Of a stretch of 16,922 nt of DNA, positions 7,792-14,423 are shown piece by piece (positions within the stretch are counted from its first letter, which is position 1; every line of letters begins with the position of its first letter). The stretch covers positions 1 through 16,922 of the forward strand of contig CAYGMG010000086.1 in the NCBI GenBank assembly GCA_964350895.1, written 5' to 3'. A program made the translations under genes and the position numbers. This DNA is from Pseudomarimonas sp964350895 (GTDB taxonomy: Bacteria > Pseudomonadota > Gammaproteobacteria > Xanthomonadales > Xanthomonadaceae). The notes under the pieces are model-generated. The model was given only the letters and a program-made list of their open reading frames with translations. It was not told the origin of the DNA and searched no databases.

Positions 7792-8583
7792 ATGCACATC
7801 GACGACGCACTGCTAGATCACGCTCTGGAGGTCGCCCGCGAGGCCGTCGCCGCTGCCGGCAAGGTGATCCACCGCTACTACCGCAGCGATGCGCTGAGCG
7901 TTGAGCACAAGGACGACGATTCGCCGGTGACCCGCGCCGACGTCGAGGCCGAACAGGCGATCCGCGAAGTGCTGCTGGACGCCTTCCCCGACCATGCGAT
8001 CTATGGCGAGGAGGAAGGGCGCTCGGGTGACAGCCCGTTCCTCTGGCTGGTCGACCCGATCGATGGCACCAAGAGTTTTGTTCGCGGCTACCCGATGTTC
8101 AGCACCCAGATCGCCCTGATGGTCGAGGGCGAGCTCCTGGTTGGCGTGTCCTGCGCCTCCGAGTTCGGCGAGACCGCCTGGGCCCGGCGCGGCGCTGGCG
8201 CCTTCCTCGACGGCCGTCCGCTGCGCTGCGCATCAACCGCCGACTGGCAGCGCGCCACGCTGTCCACCGGCAATCTGAAGAGCCTGGCGCGCGGTGCCGG
8301 CTGGCAGCAGCTCGGCGAGCTGGTCCCGCAGCTGCATCGCATCCGCGGCTATGGCGACTTCTTCCACTACCACCTGCTGGCGCGGGGCGCGATCGATCTG
8401 GTTCTGGAGTCCGACGTCAACATCCTCGATATTGCCGCGCTGGCGGTGATCGTGCGTGAGGCCGGCGGCGTGTTCACCGATCTGGACGGCAGCGAGCTCG
8501 ACCTTGCCACGCGTAGCGTATTGGCCGGCACGCCGGGCTTGCACGCCCGCGGCCTTGCGCACTTCGCGGGGTGGCGCGGATGA
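7792..8583 (+). CDS. Inositol-monophosphatase-family phosphatase (HisN-like)
   Basis: Mg2+-dependent, Li+-sensitive-type phosphatase of the IMPase superfamily, 263 residues. Metal and catalytic motifs are intact: GEEEGR with acidic residues at 73-75, LVDPIDGTKSF with Asp88 and Asp91 near 86-96, and ILDIAA with Asp213, where the more usual residue before Asp is Trp. The DPIDGTKSFVRGYP stretch resembles monofunctional histidinol-phosphatases (HisN), but many gammaproteobacteria use HisB for that step. The substrate (histidinol phosphate, inositol phosphate or another sugar phosphate) therefore cannot be fixed from sequence. The ATG has no ribosome binding site. It sits 9 nt after gspN and its stop overlaps the nudE start (ATGA). 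It is a distant relative of cysQ two genes on. Confidence 0.85.
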   Translation: MHIDDALLDHALEVAREAVAAAGKVIHRYYRSDALSVEHKDDDSPVTRADVEAEQAIREVLLDAFPDHAIYGEEEGRSGDSPFLWLVDPIDGTKSFVRGYPMFSTQIALMVEGELLVGVSCASEFGETAWARRGAGAFLDGRPLRCASTADWQRATLSTGNLKSLARGAGWQQLGELVPQLHRIRGYGDFFHYHLLARGAIDLVLESDVNILDIAALAVIVREAGGVFTDLDGSELDLATRSVLAGTPGLHARGLAHFAGWRG

Positions 8584-9146
8584 ACCTGCCGGACAAGCCC
8601 CTGCCCATCGTCCATGCCAGCGAGGATCTCGACTTCGGCGGCCGCTTCATGGTCGAGCGGCTGCAGCTCGAATTCAGCAACGGCGCGCGTCGCCAGTACG
8701 AGCGCATGAAGCCGCGCGGCCGCGGCGCGGTGATCGTGGTGCCGATGCAGGACGAGGAAACCGTTCTGCTGGTCCGCGAGTACGCCTGCGGCGTGCACCG
8801 CTACGAGCTGGGCCTGGTCAAGGGCCGGATCGACCCGGGTGAAACGCCCGAACAGGCCGCCGACCGCGAGCTCAAGGAGGAGGCCGGCTTTGGCGCGCGC
8901 AAACTGGAAGTGTTGCGGGCGATGACTCTTGCGCCGACCTACATGAGCCACCAGACCCACCTGGTCCTGGCCACCGACCTGTATGCCGAAAAGCTCGAAG
9001 GCGATGAGCCGGAGCCGCTCGACGTGGTGCCCTGGCGGTTGGACAAGCTGCACGAGCTGATGTTGCGCGAGGATGTATCGGAGGGTCGCTCGCTGGCGGC
9101 GCTGTTTGTCGCCCGCGAACTGCTGTGGATGAGGAGACAGGGATGA
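8580..9146 (+). CDS. nudE: ADP compounds hydrolase NudE (Nudix)
   Basis: Nudix hydrolase of the NudE group, which cleaves ADP-ribose, NADH and diadenosine polyphosphates into nucleoside monophosphate products. The complete Nudix box runs from Gly82 to Phe104: GRIDPGE, seven residues, then RELKEEAGF. Other NudE-type features are VIVVPMQDEETVLLVREYACG and the segment LAPTYMSHQTHLVLATDLY. The product is 188 residues, a normal length. I chose ATG 8580, overlapping the upstream stop codon, over GTG 8571. The stop likewise overlaps cysQ. Context with cysQ suggests cleanup of nucleotide by-products. Confidence 0.9.
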   Translation: MNLPDKPLPIVHASEDLDFGGRFMVERLQLEFSNGARRQYERMKPRGRGAVIVVPMQDEETVLLVREYACGVHRYELGLVKGRIDPGETPEQAADRELKEEAGFGARKLEVLRAMTLAPTYMSHQTHLVLATDLYAEKLEGDEPEPLDVVPWRLDKLHELMLREDVSEGRSLAALFVARELLWMRRQG

Positions 9147-9946
9147 TTGAGCCGGCCATCGTGCAGGGCTTGATGGAACCGGTGATCGATCTGGTCCGCC
9201 GGGCTGGCGACGCGATCATGGCGGTGTACGCCGAGGACTTCGATGTCGAGCACAAGGATGACCGCAGCCCGCTGACTGCCGCCGACCGCGCGGCCCACGA
9301 CATCCTTGATGCCGGGCTGGTCGCCTTGCCGGGTGCCTATCCGGTGCTTTCCGAGGAGTCGGCCAAGATCCCCTGGGAGACCCGTCGCAGCTGGCAGACC
9401 TATTGGCTGGTCGATCCGCTCGACGGCACCCGCGAGTTCGTCAAGCGCAATGGCGAGTTCACGGTCAACGTGGCCCTGATCGATGGCGACCGCTCGATTC
9501 TCGGCGTCGTGCTCGCCCCGGCGCTCGGCTACCTTGCCTACGCAAGCCAAGGGCAGGGTGCCTGGCATCGCGCTGCCAACGGCCAGGACATCGGCCTGCA
9601 GACGCGGGCCCAGGTCGGCGCGCCGCTGCGCGTGGCGGCCAGCCGCTCGCACCTGGATCCGCGCACGCTCGCCTTGCTCGACAAGGTCGGCCCGCACGAG
9701 CGCATCGGACTTGGCTCCTCGCTGAAGTTCTGCCGGATTGCCGAGGGTCAGATCGATCTCTATCCGCGCTTCGGTCCGACCTCCGAATGGGACACCGCAG
9801 CCGCCCAATGCGTGCTTGAAGAAGCCGGCGGCGCGGTAATCGATACCAGCGGACAGCCGCTGCGCTACAACACCAAGGACAGCCTGCTCAACACTGACTT
9901 CCTTGCCCTGGCCAGCGACGCCCTGCCTTGGCGGAACTGGGTGTGA
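9143..9946 (+). CDS. cysQ: 3'(2'),5'-bisphosphate nucleotidase CysQ
   Basis: IMPase-superfamily phosphatase that hydrolyses 3'-phosphoadenosine 5'-phosphate (PAP), the by-product of sulfate assimilation and of phosphopantetheine transfer, to AMP and phosphate. The 267 residues carry all metal-binding motifs: LSEES (Glu71/Glu72), WLVDPLDGTREFVKRNGEF with Asp91 and Asp94, and SEWDTAAAQ with Asp217. The REFVKRNGEFTVN segment is characteristic of CysQ. The ATG at 9143 overlaps the nudE stop and has GAGGAG upstream at about 9131-9136; a GTG at 9125 is the alternative. A 73-nt gap follows before mazG. Confidence 0.93.
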   Translation: MIEPAIVQGLMEPVIDLVRRAGDAIMAVYAEDFDVEHKDDRSPLTAADRAAHDILDAGLVALPGAYPVLSEESAKIPWETRRSWQTYWLVDPLDGTREFVKRNGEFTVNVALIDGDRSILGVVLAPALGYLAYASQGQGAWHRAANGQDIGLQTRAQVGAPLRVAASRSHLDPRTLALLDKVGPHERIGLGSSLKFCRIAEGQIDLYPRFGPTSEWDTAAAQCVLEEAGGAVIDTSGQPLRYNTKDSLLNTDFLALASDALPWRNWV

Positions 9947-10019
9947 AGGGGATCGGCCAAGCACAGGGACGGATGTGCCGCTTGCCGCTCAGCCCGCCCC
10001 GAGAGACGCGGGGGACGGC

Positions 10020-10835
10020 ATGAGCCCGGCCGCCGAGCAGGTCGAACGACTGCTGCAGATCATGGCCCGGCTGCGCGACCCCGAGGGCGGCTGTCCCTGG
10101 GACCTGCAGCAGGACTTCGCCAGCATCGCCCCGTACACCATCGAGGAAGCCTACGAAGTGGCCGACGCCGTCGAGCGCGGCGACCTGGCCGACCTGCGCG
10201 AGGAGCTTGGTGACCTGCTCTTGCAGGTGGTCTTCCACGCGCAGCTGGCGAACGAGCAGGGCAGCTTCGAGTTTGCCGATGTCGCCCGCGCGATCAGCGA
10301 CAAGATGGTCGCCCGCCATCCGCACGTATTCGCCGATGGGCAGGTTCGCGATGCCGCGGCGCAGACCGAGGCCTGGGAGCGGGCCAAGGCCGACGAGCGT
10401 GCAGCCAAGGGCGAGGCCGACGAGAGCGCGCTGGCCGGTATCGCCCGCGGGCTGCCGGAGTGGATGCGCGCGATCAAGCTGCAGAAACGCGCGGCGCGGG
10501 TCGGCTTCGATTGGCCATCGCCGGCACCGGTGTTCGACAAGCTGCACGAAGAGATCGACGAGCTGCGCGCCGAGTTCGCCGCCGAGGACGATGGCCGAGA
10601 CGGGCGGCTGGAGGACGAGTTGGGCGACGTGCTTTTCGTCACCGCCAACCTGGCTCGCCACGCCGGCGTCGATCCCGGTCGCGCCCTGCGTCGCGCCAAC
10701 GCCAAGTTCGAGCGCCGCTTCCGGCGCATGGAGCAGCTGGCGCGCTCGCGCGGGCTTGCGCTCGAGGGCTTGAGCCTGGCCGAGCAGGACCTGCTCTGGG
10801 ATGAGGCCAAGCGAGAGGAGCGCGCTGCGCCCTGA
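10020..10835 (+). CDS. mazG: Nucleoside triphosphate pyrophosphohydrolase MazG
   Basis: All-alpha NTP pyrophosphatase that converts (d)NTPs to (d)NMP and pyrophosphate and is linked to stress and ppGpp balance in E. coli. The 271 residues contain two tandem MazG domains, each with a complete metal site: Glu42-Glu43-x-x-Glu46 with Glu62-x-x-Asp65, and Glu177-Glu178-x-x-Glu181 with Glu200-x-x-Asp203. The signatures GGCPWDLQQD near 23-32, VARHPHVF near 97-104 and AVxVGFDWP-type sequence near 159-165 (AARVGFDWP) are present. ATG 10020 has a GGGGGA ribosome binding site close by; the upstream open frame lacks homology. No mazEF genes or relA adjoin. Its stop abuts that of a convergent gene. Confidence 0.95.
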   Translation: MSPAAEQVERLLQIMARLRDPEGGCPWDLQQDFASIAPYTIEEAYEVADAVERGDLADLREELGDLLLQVVFHAQLANEQGSFEFADVARAISDKMVARHPHVFADGQVRDAAAQTEAWERAKADERAAKGEADESALAGIARGLPEWMRAIKLQKRAARVGFDWPSPAPVFDKLHEEIDELRAEFAAEDDGRDGRLEDELGDVLFVTANLARHAGVDPGRALRRANAKFERRFRRMEQLARSRGLALEGLSLAEQDLLWDEAKREERAAP

Positions 10836-11270
10836 TCAGCGGCTGGCGTACCAGGCCAACAGCAGGCCGGCGGCCACCCACAGCGCATCGGCCAAGCCGA
10901 CCTGGGCACCCAGCCACAGCGGAACCATCTCGAAGCTGATCCGCGACAGCGTCGCCATCGGCTTCATCCCCATCACCATGCCGATCTTCGCCGCAGCCAC
11001 CATGATCGACGCGCAGACGATGGTGATCGCGGTGATCAGCACCCCGAGCGCGGCCCGCCGGCGACCCGGCGGATGCCCGGCTAGGCGCAGCAGCAGGGCC
11101 GAATCCAGCGCGCTGACCACGGCCATCCAGCCAGCATTGCCGCCGCTCAAGGCGGCAGCGCCTGCCCAGACCGCGGACAGACCGGCGGTGATCGCCACGG
11201 TCACAGCGACCAGCAGCAGCCAGGCGCGCGTACTCAAGGCCGCCGGGGCGGCGGCAGGGGTCGCATTCAT
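10836..11270 (-). CDS. Four-helix membrane protein of unknown function
   Basis: I do not recognise a family. The 144-residue product has an Ala-rich N-terminus and four predicted membrane helices at about 17-40, 47-64, 74-100 and 117-141. A positively charged loop (HPPGRRRAAL) lies between helices 2 and 3, and a short amphipathic stretch (MKPMATLSRISFE) between 3 and 4. The ATG at 11270 is preceded on its strand by GGAG with 5-nt spacing, which favours it over the earlier in-frame ATG at 11342. The gene diverges from sufT and converges on mazG with no space for a terminator between the stops. The ribosome binding site and hydrophobic pattern argue it is real, but function is unknown. Confidence 0.7.
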   Translation of the reverse strand: MNATPAAAPAALSTRAWLLLVAVTVAITAGLSAVWAGAAALSGGNAGWMAVVSALDSALLLRLAGHPPGRRRAALGVLITAITIVCASIMVAAAKIGMVMGMKPMATLSRISFEMVPLWLGAQVGLADALWVAAGLLLAWYASR

Positions 11271-11291
11271 GGGTTCTCCATCGCGGCCGGC

Positions 11292-11297
11292 TAGAAT
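11292..11297 (+). promoter_or_regulatory. Possible -10 element upstream of sufT
   Basis: TAGAAT lies in the 70-nt divergent gap between the minus-strand membrane gene and sufT, about 40 nt before the sufT start. No convincing -35 hexamer is placed at 16-18 nt (the best, TTCATG at 11267, has 19-nt spacing and overlaps the divergent start codon). Weak support. Confidence 0.3.
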
Positions 11298-11340
11298 AGC
11301 GGCTCGGGCGCCGGCTGTCGGCGCCATTGCGATGGATGCC

Positions 11341-11895
11341 ATGGGTTACAGCCGTACCAGTGAACCGATCCGCTTCGAGCGCGACTGTGAGGTCGTGATG
11401 GTCCCGCAGGGCGAGCGGGTGACCCTGCCTGCGGGTTCGGTCGGCTATATCACCCAGGCGCTGGGCGGCAGCTTTACCGTGTTCGTCGAGGGAAACCTGT
11501 TCCGCGTTGCCGGTGCCGACGCCGATGCCATCGGCAAGGAGCCGATGGCGCCGCCCGAGCTGCCCGACGGCGCCGCCGACGACGATGTCGAGCTGATCGC
11601 CTGGAAGCAGCTGCGCACCTGCTTTGACCCGGAGATCCCGATCAACATCGTCGACCTGGGGTTGGTCTATCGCTGCGATGTCTCGCGCAGTGAGGACGGC
11701 CAGCGCCGGATCGCGGTGGAGATGACCCTGACCGCACCGGGCTGCGGCATGGGTGAAGTGCTCATCGATGACGTGCGCAGCAAGCTCGAATTGATCCCCA
11801 CGGTCAGCGAGGCCGACGTCGAGCTGGTCTTCGACCCGCCTTGGAACCAGTCGATGATGAGCGAGGCCGCGCGGCTGGAAACCGGCATGCTGTGA
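11341..11895 (+). CDS. sufT: Fe-S cluster assembly protein SufT
   Basis: Member of the MIP18/DUF59 (FeS_assembly_P) family with the SufT-type N-terminal extension, implicated in maturation of iron-sulfur proteins. The 184 residues show an N-terminal beta-rich part (RFERDCEVVMVPQGERVTLP, GYITQALGGSFTVFVEGNLF) and a DUF59 domain at about 84-175 with FDPEIPINIVDLGLVY, MTLTAPGCGMG carrying the conserved Cys135, and FDPPWNQSMMSEAA. I chose ATG 11341, giving MGYSRTSEPIRFERD, because family members begin close to this point. ATG 11332, three codons earlier, is possible, and neither has a strong ribosome binding site. No other suf or isc genes are nearby, so it appears to be a standalone copy. Confidence 0.9.
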   Translation: MGYSRTSEPIRFERDCEVVMVPQGERVTLPAGSVGYITQALGGSFTVFVEGNLFRVAGADADAIGKEPMAPPELPDGAADDDVELIAWKQLRTCFDPEIPINIVDLGLVYRCDVSRSEDGQRRIAVEMTLTAPGCGMGEVLIDDVRSKLELIPTVSEADVELVFDPPWNQSMMSEAARLETGML

Positions 11896-12002
11896 GCCTG
11901 CAAAGGGCTACCCCCTCATGGCGCCTGCTGTCTGCCGCCGACGGCGAGATCAGGCTGCGACCTGACGGTGCAAGGCCGTCACGGAATTGGTGCGACGCAA
12001 GA

Positions 12003-12031
12003 TTGACTGCCAGCTGAACCGCGCTTAAGTT
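12003..12031 (+). promoter_or_regulatory. Predicted sigma-70-type promoter of first protease gene
   Basis: TTGACT at 12003-12008 and TAAGTT at 12026-12031 are separated by exactly 17 bp, a good -35/-10 arrangement. The spacer includes the palindrome CAGCTG. The segment 11991-12021 matches 14100-14130 upstream of the second protease gene at 27 of 31 positions, and the hexamers and 17-bp spacing are both retained there, which strongly supports function. The predicted transcription start is near 12038. Confidence 0.65.
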
Positions 12032-12299
12032 CCATGAGCCGCGCGTGAATGCGTGCGGTGCCCGCCCGGCAGACCTGCGCCGGGCAAGGCCACCTGGCCG
12101 GATGCCGGGCGACCCCGACAGGATGTCCTGCGTGCCCGCCGCGTCTCCCGCCGGGCATGGCAGCCACGCGATGCGCCGGACCTGCGCCACCCGCCAGCGC
12201 CGCATCGCCTCCGGCCTGCTTTCGACCTTCAGTTGCGTCTTCTCTGCGCCACCCGCGTTGGGCTGGCGTCCCCGTATTCGTGTGTTGGGAGATCTTGCG
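12032..12299 (+). promoter_or_regulatory. Long structured 5' leader of first protease gene
   Basis: From the predicted start of transcription near 12038 to the ATG at 12300 is about 262 nt with no recognisable gene. It is rich in GCCGGGC-type inverted repeats, for example GCCCGGC at 12064-12070 pairing with GCCGGGC at 12079-12085. The protease frame stays open through the leader but has no signal-peptide or family similarity there. Upstream, 11896-12002 is also gene-free and holds a small hairpin TGACGG/CCGTCA at 11963-11981 without a T-tract. No known riboswitch class was recognised. Confidence 0.4.
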
Positions 12300-13988
12300 A
12301 TGCGCGTTGTGGCTTCCCCGCTTGCTGCTGCTCTTTTCCTGGCGCTGTGCGCCCCGGTTTCCGCCGCCCTGCCCACGCAGGATGGCGCCTTCATGCTCGA
12401 CGATGCCCTGGTGCTGCCCAGTCCGGATCTGGCCAAGATCCAGGCCGAGGATGCCAAGCGCGTCGGCGGCGCCTATCGCTACGGCGTCAGCGTGCCGGTT
12501 CCCGAGGCCAAGTCTGCCGCCCGCTGGAACCGCACCGCCAAGGGTGACTGGCTGTGGACGATGAGCGTCATCTCGCCAGCCGCCAAGTCACTGGACTTCC
12601 ACTTCTCGCGCCTGGCCCTGCCTGCCTCCGCCCAACTGCGGATCATCGGCGAAGGCAAGGGCAATGAGCGCGTGATCCACGCTCATGAGCTCAGTGGCGG
12701 CGCGTTCTATTCGCCCTACGTGGCCGGCGAGCGCGCGCGCATCGAGATCACCGTCCCGTCGCGTGACAAGCGCGCGGTCGAGGTGGAACTGGCTGCGGTG
12801 ACTCACGGCTACCGCGGCTTGTTCGAGGGCGTCGATGGGGCCAAGTCCGGCTCCTGCAACGTGGATACCGCCTGCTCGGCCGGCAATGCCTGGCGCGACC
12901 AGATCGACTCGGTCGGCCACTACACCTTCAGCCAGGGCAGCAGCAGCTACGTGTGTACCGGCACCCTGCTGGCCAACACCGGCAACACCACCACGCCGTA
13001 CTTCCTGACCGCCAACCACTGCCTGTCCACGCAGACTATCGCCAGCACCGTGGTCGTTTACTGGAACTACCAGAGCAGCACCTGCCGCACCCCGGGATCG
13101 ACCTCCAGCGGCACGCCGCTGTCCAAGAGCATCGCTACGCACAGCCAGTCCGGTGCGACCCTGCGTGCCACCCGCTCGGCCAGCGACTTCACCCTGCTGC
13201 AGCTCAACAGTGCCGTGCCGACTGCGGCAAACCCCTTCTTCTCAGGCTGGGACCGTGGCACCTCCACGCCCAGTTCCGCCGTCGGCATCCATCACCCGGC
13301 TGGCCACGAGAAGCGCATCGCCGTCGAGAACAACGCGCTGCAGATCAGCGCCTACGGCGGCGGCAGCGGCACCACGCATTGGCGCGTGGTCGACTGGGAC
13401 CAGGGCACCACCGAGGGCGGCTCTTCCGGATCCGGACTGTGGAACCAGAACAAGCTGCTGGTTGGCCAGCTGCACGGTGGCTCGGCGGCCTGCGGCAATG
13501 ACCTGTCCGACTACTACGGCCGGCTGTCGGTGTCCTGGACCGGCGGTGGCACCAGCAGCACCCGGCTGTCGAACTGGCTCGATCCGTCGAGCACCGGCGT
13601 CACCACCAAGGCCGGCTACCGCACGGGCGGCGGCGGTGGCGGCACCCTGATCAAGTACGAGAACACGGCCGACTATCAGATCCGAGACAACGCCACGGTG
13701 GACAGCCCGGTCACGGTCAGCGGGCGCAGCGGCAACATGCCGAGCACGCTGAAGCTCAACGTGCGGATCATCCATACCTATATCGGTGACCTGATCGTCC
13801 GCCTGGTGGTCCCGGACGGCAGCCTGTATACGGTGCACAACCGCAGCGGCGGCAGCGCCGACAACATCATCACCAGCTACACGGTGAATGCCAGCAGCGA
13901 GCTGGCCAACGGCACCTGGAAGCTGCGCGTGCAGGACGCCGCTAGCGGCGACACCGGCTACATCGACAGCTGGAGCCTGGAGTTCTGA
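12300..13988 (+). CDS. Secreted lysyl-endopeptidase-like serine protease with P domain
   Basis: Preproenzyme of 562 residues related to Achromobacter protease I, which cleaves after lysine. Layout: signal peptide 1-22 ending VSA; prodomain about 23-182; trypsin-like domain about 183-437; Gly linker 443-448; P (Homo B) domain about 452-562 ending SWSLEF. The triad is His240 (TANHC), Asp296 (SDFTLL) and Ser376 (GGSSGSG). Cysteines 186, 192, 219, 241, 262 and 398 match the family's three disulfides. Asp404 and His392 align with the lysine-specificity residues Asp225 and His210; Tyr352 replaces Trp169. The prodomain ends in Lys182 just before SGSCN, as expected for self-cleavage. The start was chosen for the signal peptide and GGGAGA ribosome binding site; the frame is open upstream. 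Export by Sec then type II secretion is inferred. Paralogue of the next gene. Confidence 0.92.
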   Translation: MRVVASPLAAALFLALCAPVSAALPTQDGAFMLDDALVLPSPDLAKIQAEDAKRVGGAYRYGVSVPVPEAKSAARWNRTAKGDWLWTMSVISPAAKSLDFHFSRLALPASAQLRIIGEGKGNERVIHAHELSGGAFYSPYVAGERARIEITVPSRDKRAVEVELAAVTHGYRGLFEGVDGAKSGSCNVDTACSAGNAWRDQIDSVGHYTFSQGSSSYVCTGTLLANTGNTTTPYFLTANHCLSTQTIASTVVVYWNYQSSTCRTPGSTSSGTPLSKSIATHSQSGATLRATRSASDFTLLQLNSAVPTAANPFFSGWDRGTSTPSSAVGIHHPAGHEKRIAVENNALQISAYGGGSGTTHWRVVDWDQGTTEGGSSGSGLWNQNKLLVGQLHGGSAACGNDLSDYYGRLSVSWTGGGTSSTRLSNWLDPSSTGVTTKAGYRTGGGGGGTLIKYENTADYQIRDNATVDSPVTVSGRSGNMPSTLKLNVRIIHTYIGDLIVRLVVPDGSLYTVHNRSGGSADNIITSYTVNASSELANGTWKLRVQDAASGDTGYIDSWSLEF

Positions 13989-14012
13989 GTCGGGCTTCAT
14001 CCAAGGCATGAC

Positions 14013-14042
14013 CACGAAGCCCGGCCGATGCCGGGCTTCGTG
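14013..14042 (+). terminator. Perfect 13-bp hairpin after first protease gene
   Basis: CACGAAGCCCGGC at 14013-14025 pairs perfectly with GCCGGGCTTCGTG at 14030-14042 around a CGAT loop, 24 nt after the stop codon. It lacks a downstream T-tract (CATTGG follows), so it may be a weak or factor-assisted terminator or an mRNA 3'-end stabiliser. CGGGCTTC at 13991-13998 can pair with GAAGCCCG at 14016-14023 as a competing hairpin. Confidence 0.55.
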
Positions 14043-14111
14043 CATTGGCGCCGGCGCTCGGCCCATCCCCGCGCCGGGTGCAGGCCGGCCGCAGGATGCT
14101 GCGGAGCAAGA

Positions 14112-14140
14112 TTGACCGCCAGCTGAACGGTTGCTAACTT
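14112..14140 (+). promoter_or_regulatory. Predicted sigma-70-type promoter of second protease gene
   Basis: TTGACC at 14112-14117 and TAACTT at 14135-14140 with a 17-bp spacer. The segment is a near copy of the promoter module of the first protease gene: 23 of 25 identities over 14106-14130, including the CAGCTG palindrome in the spacer. The predicted transcription start is near 14147. Confidence 0.65.
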
Positions 14141-14423
14141 CGGCCCGTCTGAAGCCCTTTGGGGAGGGCGGCGGACCTTCGTCTCCGGTGTGGGTTCCAA
14201 CTGACCCATGTCGGGCTTGTGCTGCAGGGCCTGGAGGCGCCTGCAAGACGCTGTGGCCAAGATGGCCGGCACGCCCGTCGCGTCCGCGGCGGAATCCAGA
14301 AAGCGTCGATTCCGACCGACCAGGCCGGCTCGGCGGACTTCGGTGGCTGTTGATACTTTTGTCATTGCGCTGGATGCGGTTCCGCTATCAAGGGCTGCAC
14401 CAGGCATGTCGAGGAGAGCGTTC
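14141..14423 (+). promoter_or_regulatory. Long 5' leader of second protease gene
   Basis: About 277 nt separate the predicted transcription start from the ATG at 14424. No gene is recognised, although the protease frame is open from 14208 and in-frame ATGs occur at 14208 and 14406. Apart from the promoter core I see little sequence similarity to the leader of the first gene. The last part contains a strong GAGGAG ribosome binding site at 14411-14416, 7 nt before the ATG. Confidence 0.4.

Noticed and set aside
10801..11340. N-terminal extension of SufT by about 180 residues
   Set aside because: It runs antisense to the membrane gene and has no similarity to SufT; the family starts near 11341.
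11963..11981. Hairpin TGACGG/CCGTCA as a sufT terminator
   Set aside because: Short 6-bp stem, 7-nt loop and no T-tract; insufficient to call a terminator.
12045..12299. N-terminal extension of the first protease
   Set aside because: Frame is open, but the extension is Pro/Arg-rich, would bury the signal peptide, and the ATG at 12300 has a good ribosome binding site and signal peptide.
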